Positions 35,270 to 43,019 of a stretch of 55,865 bases of DNA are shown piece by piece. The position numbers were made by a program, and so were the translations under genes. Source of the DNA: Halonatronomonas sp964558325 (lineage in GTDB: Bacteria; Bacillota; Halanaerobiia; Halanaerobiales; Halarsenatibacteraceae); NCBI GenBank assembly GCA_964558325.1, contig CAZLCX010000012.1:1-55865 (forward strand), given 5' to 3'. The notes under the pieces are model-generated. The model ran no database searches and was not told where the DNA came from. It saw only the letters and a list, made by a program, of their open reading frames with translations. How positions within the stretch are numbered: the stretch's first letter is position 1; every line of letters starts with the position of its first letter.

Positions 35270-36103
35270 TTAAAAAGTTTCGATTAGTCCAGACAGTTCT
35301 TTAGCGGTAAAGACAGGACCATCTTTACAGACATATTTAGAGCCAATATTACAGCGGCCACATTTGCCGATACCACATTTCATTTTAAGCTCTAAAGTTG
35401 TATAGATATCAGCAGGGTTAAAACCTGATTCTGTTAGCTGCTGGATAACAAATTTTATCATTATTGGCGGGCCACAGACGATTGCTGTTTTACCTTCTGG
35501 TGAAAAATTTAGCTTTTCTAAGTATTCAGGGATATAGCCTTCAAACCCTGACCAGCCATCAGTTGCTTTATCGACTGTTAGATAGACATCAGTCCCTGGT
35601 TTTTCTGGCCATTCTTCAGTAATTTCTTGATAATGAACAAAATCATTACAGGTGCGGCAGCCGCAGACGATATCTACTTTGCCATAATTATCCCTTTTTT
35701 TTAGAACATAATTAATTACTGATCTGAGTGGAGCAAGCCCAATGCCGCCTCCAATAAATAATAGATTATTATCTTCAAAATCTTCCACTGGGAAGGGGGT
35801 TCCATATGGTCCCCGGATACCTATCTGGTCTCCGACCTTGAGATTATGAATTTTTGAGGTTACCCTGCCAACATTTTTTATGCTAAATTCCATCATCTCT
35901 GCAAGAGGAGATGAGGTGATGGAAAAGATTGCTTCACCGGCAGGTGGCAGTGAGAGCATGGCACATTGACCTGGCTCAAAATTAAAGGGTTTGCCGCTAT
36001 TTATATCTCTTACCTGATAAGTTTTAATATCCTCAGTATCCTGGCGAATAGCAGTAATAATAGCCTTGCCAGGCACTAAGGGTTCTTTTCTTAAATCAGC
36101 CAT
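35270..36103 (-). CDS. flxA: FlxA-like FAD/NAD(P)H oxidoreductase subunit
   Basis: About 277 residues. A ferredoxin-NADP reductase-type fold: flavin motif E-P-G-Q-C-A-M-L-S-L, I-R-G-P-Y-G-T-P, G-G-G-I-G-L-A-P-L-R-S nucleotide site, and a C-terminal [2Fe-2S] site (C-G-I-G-K-C-G-R-C-N-I-G...C, as in PyrK and hydrogenase gamma subunits). It is the NAD(P)H-binding entry of FlxABCD complexes. The start is ATG 36103, 8 nt after AGGAGG; the in-frame GTG upstream overlaps that site. Overlaps the flxB gene by 8 bp, so the products are likely made together. Confidence 0.85.
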   Translation of the reverse strand: MADLRKEPLVPGKAIITAIRQDTEDIKTYQVRDINSGKPFNFEPGQCAMLSLPPAGEAIFSITSSPLAEMMEFSIKNVGRVTSKIHNLKVGDQIGIRGPYGTPFPVEDFEDNNLLFIGGGIGLAPLRSVINYVLKKRDNYGKVDIVCGCRTCNDFVHYQEITEEWPEKPGTDVYLTVDKATDGWSGFEGYIPEYLEKLNFSPEGKTAIVCGPPIMIKFVIQQLTESGFNPADIYTTLELKMKCGIGKCGRCNIGSKYVCKDGPVFTAKELSGLIETF

Positions 36104-37166
36104 TGATAACACCTCCTGCTAAAGCTAGAACTTCAGTGATATCAATATTTACTGGGCAATTACCAAGGCAGCGGCCACAGCCAACACAGGCCAGACTTTC
36201 TTCCTGTTCTTCTGGAAAATAGACCAGCTTATGGAAGAATCTTTGCCTGAGCCGCTGGTAGGTTTCTTCTCTAGGGTTATCGCCATGGGCCATTTCAGTA
36301 AAGTTTGAAAAGAGGCATGAATCCCAGCAGCGATAGCGTTCTCCAGCCTGGTCAGCAGCATAATCCTGGATATCATAACAGTGACAGGTTGGGCAGAGAT
36401 AAGTACAGATTCCACATTCCAGACAGCGATTGGCCAACTCCTGCCAGATATTGCTATTGAAGATAGCTTCTTTATTTTTGTAAAGTAACTCTGGATCGTA
36501 TTTAGTTAAAGTATTATTGCTTTTAGTGCTTACGGTTTCATTAAATTTTTTGGCTTTCATTTTTAATTCAGCTTCTTTGCCAGTTTCTGTACTCTTAAAA
36601 AAATGACTGTATTCAGAGAGTAGTAATTCTCCCTGATCACTTTCAGCTGTAAAATAGAGGTTATTATTGCTATAAAAATAGTAGAGATCAGCTCCGGTCT
36701 CAGAAGCTGCTGGTTCAATATCAAATAACTGACAGAAACAGGTTTCTGATTGCTCCAGGCAGCGTTCAACTACTGTAATTGTAGATTCACGGCGCCGTTG
36801 ATAGAGCTGATCGACAGGTTCCTGTAGAAAGACTTTATCCAGAAGTTTAAAGCTTTCCTGATCACAGTTTCTTATTCCGAAAATCAGATTAGGTTTGCCA
36901 GTTAGTTCTTTTAATTTAAAATCCAGTCGCCCATTATCTTTCGTAAACTCCAGATAACTCTCAGACCGGGGGAAGAAAAAATTCTTTGGAGATTTAACTG
37001 AGAGTCTGGAATTAAAATCAATCTCTAAATTTTTATCGGAATTTAATAGTTTTGAAAAACTATAAAATTCTGTTTGTTGCTCTTTGTTAATAGGTAAATA
37101 AACCTGATATTCTTCTTCAAGCTCCTTTAGGAAATCCTGAAGTTTATCTATATTTAATCTAAGCAT
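36096..37166 (-). CDS. flxB: FlxB-like dicluster iron-sulfur protein
   Basis: About 356 residues. An N-terminal domain resembling the hydrogenase-beta / anaerobic sulfite reductase A family (I-F-G-I-R-N-C-D-Q-E-S-F-K-L-L-D-x-V-F-like), then two [4Fe-4S] motifs in the C-terminal third: C-L-E-C-G-I-C-T-Y-L-C-P-T and C-V-G-C-G-R-C-L-G-N-C-P-V. Between them lies C-H-C-Y-D-I and a W-D-S-C segment, as in FlxB/HydB beta subunits. It shuttles electrons between FlxA and the other Fe-S subunits. ATG 37166 follows GGGGG; longer in-frame start excluded. 8-bp overlap with the flxC end. Confidence 0.8.
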   Translation of the reverse strand: MLRLNIDKLQDFLKELEEEYQVYLPINKEQQTEFYSFSKLLNSDKNLEIDFNSRLSVKSPKNFFFPRSESYLEFTKDNGRLDFKLKELTGKPNLIFGIRNCDQESFKLLDKVFLQEPVDQLYQRRRESTITVVERCLEQSETCFCQLFDIEPAASETGADLYYFYSNNNLYFTAESDQGELLLSEYSHFFKSTETGKEAELKMKAKKFNETVSTKSNNTLTKYDPELLYKNKEAIFNSNIWQELANRCLECGICTYLCPTCHCYDIQDYAADQAGERYRCWDSCLFSNFTEMAHGDNPREETYQRLRQRFFHKLVYFPEEQEESLACVGCGRCLGNCPVNIDITEVLALAGGVING

Positions 37167-38058
37167 TTTGATTTCCCCCTTTGCTCCCAGGCTCTGGATC
37201 ATCTTCTCTGAAATCAAGAAGAGGTCCTTTTACACTTTCATCTTCAGGAATTTCTGATTGGCCATATAAGATTTCAATATCATGGCGAATCTTATTATTT
37301 ATCTTAGTTAATGGGATATCAACTGGACAGACTTCTTCACATTCTCCACAATCAATACAGCGACCAGCCTGATGAAAGGCTCTAATTGAATGGAAAAAGA
37401 AATCCTGGGAAAATTCTTTGGCAGAATCTATCCAATCGTCATTATTACTGTCGCCACCTGCTAGCATACAGGTCTTGCATTCACAGAGAGGACAGGTATT
37501 TCTACAGGCATAACAGCGAATACAGTCTGAAAGTTTTTCTTGCCAGTAATTGAAGCGTTCAGCTGTTGTTAGCGTTTCCAGCTCTTTAACTTCTTGATAT
37601 TTATCTTCTGGTGAATTTTGATTAACAGCTTCAGATTTGCCAATAATAGTTTCTAATTCATCAGGGATAGGCTGCTGGCAGCGCTGACAGCGGTCAGCCT
37701 CACTGATAGCTCCATTAAATTTTCTTTCCTTTAAGCCAGGACAGGCTATTCCCCAGACCTGAATATTATCAGGATTTATCTGGTTGTAATTAATCAGTTG
37801 TTGATAGGCCTGATAATCACAACCCTTTAAAAAGATACCTATTTTTTTGTCCTGAAAATTATCTTTTAATAGATAACCGGCCAGGTTTTTTAAGCTATAG
37901 TCATTAAAACTCAGGCGGTCTATCTCATCAGCCTCAGTGATAAAAGCTGGCTTAGACTGCCAGTCAAATCGACCCTCTTCCCAGCCGATAATAAGGTCTA
38001 AGCTGTTCTTTAAACTTTCTCTGGCCAGCTTTTTCATCTCAGTAATTATTGTTTCCAT
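37159..38058 (-). CDS. flxC: FlxC-like iron-sulfur protein
   Basis: 299 residues. Cysteine-rich regions: C-Q-R-C near residue 130, C-I-R-C-Y-A-C-R-N-T-C-P-L-C-E-C-K-T-C (a dense cluster region) around 178-196, and a second [4Fe-4S] motif C-I-D-C-G-E-C-E-E-V-C-P near 240. The N-terminal part (I-F-L-K-G-C-D-Y-Q-A-Y-Q) looks like the F420-hydrogenase/dehydrogenase beta family. By its neighbours I take it for FlxC, which links FlxB to FlxD. Overlaps flxD by 13 bp. The Shine-Dalgarno is weak, suggesting translation by coupling. Confidence 0.75.
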   Translation of the reverse strand: METIITEMKKLARESLKNSLDLIIGWEEGRFDWQSKPAFITEADEIDRLSFNDYSLKNLAGYLLKDNFQDKKIGIFLKGCDYQAYQQLINYNQINPDNIQVWGIACPGLKERKFNGAISEADRCQRCQQPIPDELETIIGKSEAVNQNSPEDKYQEVKELETLTTAERFNYWQEKLSDCIRCYACRNTCPLCECKTCMLAGGDSNNDDWIDSAKEFSQDFFFHSIRAFHQAGRCIDCGECEEVCPVDIPLTKINNKIRHDIEILYGQSEIPEDESVKGPLLDFREDDPEPGSKGGNQNA

Positions 38059-38510
38059 CTGGAATCCCTCAACTTTCTATCAGGGCCTAATTCTTTTAGT
38101 TTATTGGTGAAATCAGTTGCTGTATCTGCGAATTTTCTACCCTCTGAGGCAGATATCCAGTCAACTTTAAATCGAGCTTCTTCGATTCCCATGTAATTAA
38201 GGAGTTCTTTAAAGACTGTAAAACGGCGCCTGGTATGATAATTACCAGTCATATAATGACAGTCGCCAGGATGACAGCCTGCAATTAAGACTCCATCAGC
38301 TCCTTTTTGGAAAGCCCTTAAAACAAAACCTGGATTAATTCGACAGGAACAGGGGACTCTGATGATTTTAATGTTTTCTGGATAGTTCATTCTACTTGTT
38401 CCTGCCAGATCAGCTCCGGCATAACTGCACCAGTTACAGCAGAAGGCTACCAATAAGGGTTCGTAATTATTCTTTTCTCTTTGGGTATTTACTGTTTCTT
38501 TTACAGGCAT
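38046..38510 (-). CDS. flxD: FlxD/MvhD-like iron-sulfur protein
   Basis: 154 residues. MvhD/FrhD-like delta domain: A-F-C-C-N-W-C-S-Y-A-G-A-D, then R-V-P-C-S-C-R-I, G-A-D-G-V-L-I-A-G-C-H-P-G-D-C-H-Y, and T-R-R-R-F. The cysteines bind a [2Fe-2S] cluster that docks hydrogenases, formate dehydrogenases or Flx to HdrA in methanogens and anaerobic bacteria. Here it would connect the Flx subunits to HdrA, whose gene overlaps it by 10 bp. ATG 38510 follows GAGGTGG. Confidence 0.9.
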   Translation of the reverse strand: MPVKETVNTQREKNNYEPLLVAFCCNWCSYAGADLAGTSRMNYPENIKIIRVPCSCRINPGFVLRAFQKGADGVLIAGCHPGDCHYMTGNYHTRRRFTVFKELLNYMGIEEARFKVDWISASEGRKFADTATDFTNKLKELGPDRKLRDSRWKQ

Positions 38511-40456
38511 ATGGCATCCACCTCGGAAAGAATTTCTATGTTGCTGAATCCTTTTAGATTTACTGTACTTGAACGGCAGGTAACTGTACAGGCACCGCAG
38601 CCCTGACAGAGGGCTTCATTAACTTTAGCTACCAGACCGTAATTTTCAGTTTCTTCTTTTTCAATTGCTCCATAGGGGCAGACTTCCTTACAGGAAAAGC
38701 AGCTGCTGCAATCTGCCTGATTAACTTTGGCCACACAGGGATTATTGACCAGGCTATCTTTACTTAAGATGCCGATTGCTTTGGCTGCAGCCCCACTGGC
38801 CTGGGCCACTGTTTCAGGAATATCCTTTGGCCCCTGACAGGCACCTGCTAAAAAGATGCCAGCAGTCTGGGTTTCAACAGGCTTTAATTTAGGGTGGGCT
38901 TCAGTAAAGAAGCCACTTGCTCCCTGACTGATTCCTAACTGGCGGCTAAGATCGCCGGCATTTTCATCCGGGATTGACGCTGGGGCTAAAATAACCAGGT
39001 CTGATTGTAACTTCAGGAATTCACCGGTCATGGCATCGATAGCTTCGACAGTTAGACGGTCTTTACCAGGGAAGACTTTTCCGACCATACCTTTAACATA
39101 ATTAACTCCATAATCTTCCTGGGCCCGTCTCTGGAATTCTTCAAATCCCTTTCCAGCTGTTCTGATATCTATATAAAAAACATAAACCTCTGTCTCTGGA
39201 TATTTTTCTCTGATTAACATGGCCTGTTTGGCTGTATACATGCAGCAGATCTTTGAACAGTGGCTGTGGCCTCTGGCTTTATCCCTGGAGCCTACACATT
39301 GAATAAAAACAACTCTATCTGGCTTTTCAGAATTAGAGGGGCGCTGTAACTTACCGCTAGTTGGCCCGGCAGCATTAATAATTCTCTCAAATTCCAATCC
39401 TGTAATTACGTCTGGATGTTTATAATAATATTCGCCAAACTGATCTGGATCAGTTAGCTGGTAGCCGGTAGCTGTAATTATAATTCCGTATTTTTCTTTG
39501 ATTATTTTTTCTTTCTGGTCAAAATTAATTGCATCTGTTGGACAGACTCTGGCACAGAGTCCACATTTACCGGTTTCAAACTTAATACAGTTAGCTCGAT
39601 CGATTGTCGGTATATTTGGCACTGCCTGGGGAAAGGGGGTATAAATTGCATTTCTTTCATTTAGCTCTTCTTCAAATTCTGAGAGAGCTTTCCCAGGACA
39701 TTTTTCCAGACAGATACCACAACCTGTACATTTATCCTCATTGATACTTCTAGGTTTCTTTTTAATTTCAACTTCAAAGTTTCCAACATAGCCATTAACT
39801 TCAGCTATTTCACTGTATGTATGTAACTGTATATTTTTATGACGAGAAGCTTCCACCATTTTAGGTGTTAAAATACAGGCGGAACAGTCCAGAGTAGGAA
39901 AGGTCTTATCTATCTGGGCCATCTTGCCGCCAATACTTGGTGTTCTTTCAACAATATCTACCTGGTAACCAGCTTCAGCAATATCAATGGCTGATTGAAT
40001 TCCAGCGATACCGCCGCCAATTATTAAGGCTCTTTTATTGACTGGAATACTTCCTGGAGTTAATGGCTGATTATGCTTGACTTTATTGATGGCAGCTCTA
40101 ATTAGAGCTACTGCTTTTTCAGTTGCCTTTTCTCTATCACTGTGGACCCAGGAGCAGTGTTCTCTAATATTTGCTATTTCCAGGAGATAGGGATTTAAAC
40201 CTGCATCCTGGGCTGCATTTCGGAATGTATCCTCATGCATCCTAGGAGAACAGGAGGCAACTACCACACCACTTAAATCTTTATTTTTAATGGCATCAGC
40301 TATTTTTTGCTGGCCAACTTCAGAACAGAGATACTGATAATCTTCTATATAATTTAAAGCCGGTACGCCTTCAAGGGCAGTTTTAGTTTTTTCTATATCT
40401 ACTGTTTCAGAGATGTTAGTTCCGCACCAGCAGATAAAAACTCCAATTTTGGACAA
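38501..40456 (-). CDS. hdrA: HdrA, FAD and Fe-S subunit of heterodisulfide reductase-like complex
   Basis: 651 residues. N-terminal domain with I-C-W-C-G-T-N-I (cluster ligands) and A-S-C-S-P-R-M-H; FAD site I-I-G-G-G-I-A-G-I-Q-S-A-I-D; the HdrA signature T-F-P-T-L-D-C-S-A-C-I-L-T-P-K-M; then [4Fe-4S] motifs C-T-G-C-G-I-C-L-E-K-C-P-G, C-G-L-C-A-R-V-C-P-T; a C-terminal pair C-S-S-C-F-S-C-K-E-V-C-P and C-Q-G-C-G-A-C-T-V-T-C. HdrA carries the bifurcating FAD in methanogens, splitting a pair of electrons between HdrB and ferredoxin. The start is TTG 40456 with AAAGGAGG 8 nt before. Overlap with flxD is 10 bp. Confidence 0.95.
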   Translation of the reverse strand: MSKIGVFICWCGTNISETVDIEKTKTALEGVPALNYIEDYQYLCSEVGQQKIADAIKNKDLSGVVVASCSPRMHEDTFRNAAQDAGLNPYLLEIANIREHCSWVHSDREKATEKAVALIRAAINKVKHNQPLTPGSIPVNKRALIIGGGIAGIQSAIDIAEAGYQVDIVERTPSIGGKMAQIDKTFPTLDCSACILTPKMVEASRHKNIQLHTYSEIAEVNGYVGNFEVEIKKKPRSINEDKCTGCGICLEKCPGKALSEFEEELNERNAIYTPFPQAVPNIPTIDRANCIKFETGKCGLCARVCPTDAINFDQKEKIIKEKYGIIITATGYQLTDPDQFGEYYYKHPDVITGLEFERIINAAGPTSGKLQRPSNSEKPDRVVFIQCVGSRDKARGHSHCSKICCMYTAKQAMLIREKYPETEVYVFYIDIRTAGKGFEEFQRRAQEDYGVNYVKGMVGKVFPGKDRLTVEAIDAMTGEFLKLQSDLVILAPASIPDENAGDLSRQLGISQGASGFFTEAHPKLKPVETQTAGIFLAGACQGPKDIPETVAQASGAAAKAIGILSKDSLVNNPCVAKVNQADCSSCFSCKEVCPYGAIEKEETENYGLVAKVNEALCQGCGACTVTCRSSTVNLKGFSNIEILSEVDAICL

Positions 40457-40474
40457 CTTAAATTCCTCCTTTAT

Positions 40475-40876
40475 CTATTTAGCAAATTTACGGTATCCGG
40501 CCACAATTGCTTGAGGCGGTAAACCTTTTTTGTTTAAAGCAGCAATTTCATTTTCGTCAATAAGATTATTATTTTTTGATCTAAGATAGAGAACTCTAGC
40601 TGTCTCCATCATTTTGGCTAAATCTATATCTCTGGGGCAGCGAGCACCACAGGTAAAGCAGGAGGCACAGGCCCAGATAGCATCAGTCTTCATAACTTGA
40701 TTAATTTGATTTTTATGAAACATTCTTACTAGTTGATGGGGCATAAAATCCATCTCTCTGGCTGCCTGGCAGGAAGCACTGCATTTTCCACATTGCAGGC
40801 AGTCTTCTGGATGTTCTCTACTTATCTCTAAAAATTCTTCTTTAAGGATTCTGGCTTTTTCTGAGTTATTAACCAT
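40475..40876 (-). CDS. hdrC: HdrC, iron-sulfur subunit
   Basis: 133 residues. Two [4Fe-4S] motifs, C-L-Q-C-G-K-C-S-A-S-C and C-A-S-C-F-T-C-G-A-R-C-P, and a C-terminal G-L-P-P-Q-A-I tail typical of HdrC. It carries electrons from HdrA to HdrB. ATG 40876 is preceded by AAGGAGGTAG. It overlaps the hdrB end by 8 bp. Confidence 0.94.
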   Translation of the reverse strand: MVNNSEKARILKEEFLEISREHPEDCLQCGKCSASCQAAREMDFMPHQLVRMFHKNQINQVMKTDAIWACASCFTCGARCPRDIDLAKMMETARVLYLRSKNNNLIDENEIAALNKKGLPPQAIVAGYRKFAK

Positions 40877-41690
40877 ATGCTACCTCCTTTTTAGCCGGAT
40901 CTAAAACTTCGTAAAGTAATTCTGTAAAATAGGTCACTTTTATATTAAAATTTTCACATGAATTGTCATTTAAAAAGCTCTGATCAAGATTATAGAGACA
41001 GAGAGGACAGGCAGTGATAATTTCTTCGGCGCCATGCTCAGCAGCCGAAGAGATGATTCTATTGCCCATTTTATGAGCGCTCTCTGGATTTTTAAGATTG
41101 AGATAGCCACCACAACATTCATTCCGATAAGGGTACTCAACTGGCTGGCCGCCCAGACTTCTTATAAAATCCTCCATAATAGTTGGTTGTTCAGGGTTAT
41201 CAAATTTTAATTCTTTTTCTGGCCTGAGCAAGAGACAACCGTAATAGGCTCCAATATTTTTGCCTTTAAGGCGGCCCTGGGCTGCAGATTTGATCTTATC
41301 AAAACCGACTTCATCTTTTAAAAACTCTAAATAATGGATTACTTCAGTCTCGCCGAAATAATCTGGTTCGTCTTGTAAAAAATTATTTGTTTTATTTCTG
41401 ACATCTGTTTTGTTTTTGATAGCCCAATTGCTCCGTTTTAAAACATGGTGACAGGCTGCGCAGAGCGTCACCAGCTTATTGTCTAGTTCTCTGGTTCTAA
41501 TTAAAGATCTAATACTACCTAAAATAGTTACAATTTCATCTCTTGCCAGGGGGTAAACAGCCCCGCAGCACTGCCATTCTGGCAGTTCCTTGAGTTCTTT
41601 ATCTAATAATCTGGCTGATTCCAGAGCTGATACTTCTAAACGACTGGCTTTATTTTTTAATGTACATCCTGGATAGAATGAATAGCCCAT
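40869..41690 (-). CDS. hdrB: HdrB, CCG-domain subunit (disulfide-reducing site)
   Basis: About 273 residues. M-G-Y-S-F-Y-P-G-C-T-L at the start, then two CCG domains: W-Q-C-C-G-A-V-Y with L-C-A-A-C-H, and N-E-C-C-G-G-Y-L with C-P-L-C. In methanogens these hold two noncubane [4Fe-4S] clusters that cleave CoM-S-S-CoB; bacterial versions act on other substrates, often unknown. A GGGAGA site 4-5 nt before ATG 41690 selects this start over long in-frame extensions. It is the first gene of the operon, 88-105 bp from a Rex-like operator. Confidence 0.93.
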   Translation of the reverse strand: MGYSFYPGCTLKNKASRLEVSALESARLLDKELKELPEWQCCGAVYPLARDEIVTILGSIRSLIRTRELDNKLVTLCAACHHVLKRSNWAIKNKTDVRNKTNNFLQDEPDYFGETEVIHYLEFLKDEVGFDKIKSAAQGRLKGKNIGAYYGCLLLRPEKELKFDNPEQPTIMEDFIRSLGGQPVEYPYRNECCGGYLNLKNPESAHKMGNRIISSAAEHGAEEIITACPLCLYNLDQSFLNDNSCENFNIKVTYFTELLYEVLDPAKKEVAYG

Positions 41691-41777
41691 AACTTCTCCC
41701 AGTACCCTGGGAGTCACCTCCATTTTAAGTATAGATTGATTGAATACAGAAATTTCTAATAAAACTTTAGCAATGCA

Positions 41778-41795
41778 TTGTGTAAAAATACACAA
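41778..41795. promoter_or_regulatory. Candidate Rex (redox-sensing repressor) operator
   Basis: TTGTGTAAAAATACACAA: a perfect 7-4-7 palindrome of 18 bp. The Rex consensus is TTGTGAA-N4-TTCACAA, and the length and outer TTGTG...CACAA arms match exactly, with T and A exchanged at one inner position per arm. It lies just downstream of the promoter's expected start point, so binding would block early elongation or initiation of the hdr-flx-fumarate operon. Rex leaves DNA when NADH/NAD+ is high, which fits NADH-consuming genes. The rex gene is not in the window. Confidence 0.7.
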
Positions 41796-41808
41796 TACTA
41801 CCACTTGT

Positions 41809-41837
41809 ATATTAGCACAGGTATTTATAGATGTCAA
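41809..41837 (-). promoter_or_regulatory. Promoter of the hdr-flx-fumarate operon
   Basis: On the minus strand TTGACA (41837-41832), 17-bp spacer, TAATAT (41814-41809): an almost perfect sigma-A-type promoter. Start point expected near 41802, with a leader of about 110 nt before hdrB. Confidence 0.8.
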
Positions 41838-42073
41838 TCAAATAATAGAGATTTACTCAAATTTATCTTATTATTTTAACTAAGAATAAAGTTTTTGAAA
41901 ACTTCTAAGTCTGATTTTTAAAAAATAAAATGAAAATAGTTATAATAATAGTCAAAAGGGATAGGACTATGAAATTAAGGAAATAATGATATAATAGATA
42001 TTAGAAGTTTAAATTTATTTTCTAAGATTATAGATTAGCTAGTAATACGGTAAGATGTCAAGGGGGTATTATT

Positions 42074-42628
42074 TTGGAAATTACAGAAAAGTATTTGTCT
42101 TTTTCTTATAAAATTGTTACTGAAAAAATATTTATGTTAGCTTTAATAATATTTATTATCTTCTTATCTGTTATTCTTCCCTGGGAATCTGAAAGATCAG
42201 GTAAAAGATTAGGCTTTGAAAAATCACCAGATTCTTCATTTATTTATAGTCAGACAGAATTATATGAGATGGCCGAAGCCTATGGAGAGGAGGGCAGGAG
42301 TTATTATATTCGCTCCCGCTTCAGCTTTGATATTATTTGGCCTCTGGCATATTTTTTCTTTCTCTGGTCTGGAATGGCATTAATTTTAAAGAATTTCCCC
42401 TCCAGAATGGTTAGAAGTCTTTTATTACTGCCATTTCTAGGAATTCTCTTTGACTTTCTTGAAAATCTTGGGGCTTCTTTAGTAATGTATCGCTATCCAG
42501 TAGAAACTTTTTTGATAGATCAGTTAACCCCAGGATTTACATTATTTAAATGGATTTTTATATATCTTAGTTTTGTCGTTCTTCTACTTGGATCAGGAAT
42601 AAGGTTATATCATAAAATAAAAAGTTAG
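42074..42628 (+). CDS. Small polytopic membrane protein of unknown function
   Basis: 184 residues. Four likely membrane segments (about 18-36, 88-108, 115-135, 152-172), with a polar, presumably extracytoplasmic loop of about 45 residues after the first. A conserved-looking F-D-F-L-E-N-L-G sits near the third segment. I do not recognise a family. TTG 42074 is preceded by AGGGGG with a 7-nt gap. It diverges from the hdr operon, with about 380 bp between the two start codons, and a TATAAT at 41990-41995 may be its -10 box. It does not appear to be part of the redox operons. Confidence 0.7.
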   Translation: MEITEKYLSFSYKIVTEKIFMLALIIFIIFLSVILPWESERSGKRLGFEKSPDSSFIYSQTELYEMAEAYGEEGRSYYIRSRFSFDIIWPLAYFFFLWSGMALILKNFPSRMVRSLLLLPFLGILFDFLENLGASLVMYRYPVETFLIDQLTPGFTLFKWIFIYLSFVVLLLGSGIRLYHKIKS

Positions 42629-42698
42629 CTATTAAATTTTTAACTGTTAATAAGAAATTTAAATTAATTTTTAAAGCTAATAGGGGCAATAAATAAAG

Positions 42699-43019
42699 TC
42701 AGGGGAGGATTACCTCTAAATAAATTTTTCTGACATTTTCTTCAAGGGCAGTCTTATAAATTTCAGGCAAATTATTATTTGCTGCTTCCATTATTTCAAG
42801 ATCTTTATGATTAATCAAGGTTTCATAGTTAAGTTCTGTTATTAGCTCTTCCAGTCTGGAAGGAGAGCAGGCACTTTCAAAGTTTTTTGCCAGCTTATTT
42901 TTGAATTTGCTGGCCTGGTTTTCTTTATTAAAGACAAAAATATAGTTTAAATCATCTTTGCATTCTTTCCATTTTAGTTGGAGTATCTGACCAGTAGCAT
43001 AAATTTTAAAATTTTGCAA
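42699..43019 (-). CDS. Small protein of unknown function at the end of the hydrogenase-sensor operon
   Basis: 106 residues, mixed charged/helical, no membrane segment and only two Cys, not paired as cluster ligands. It overlaps the end of the group-B-like hydrogenase gene by 14 bp, so it is almost certainly co-translated. The start is TTG 43019 with only a weak ribosome binding site, which fits translational coupling. I do not recognise it. Proteins of this kind could be partners, adaptors or assembly aids for the hydrogenase. Confidence 0.65.
   Translation of the reverse strand: MQNFKIYATGQILQLKWKECKDDLNYIFVFNKENQASKFKNKLAKNFESACSPSRLEELITELNYETLINHKDLEIMEAANNNLPEIYKTALEENVRKIYLEVILP

Noticed and set aside
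41761..41800. Palindrome at 41778 as a terminator hairpin
   Set aside because: It is AT-rich with no T-tract in either direction and lies after a promoter; operator use is far more likely.
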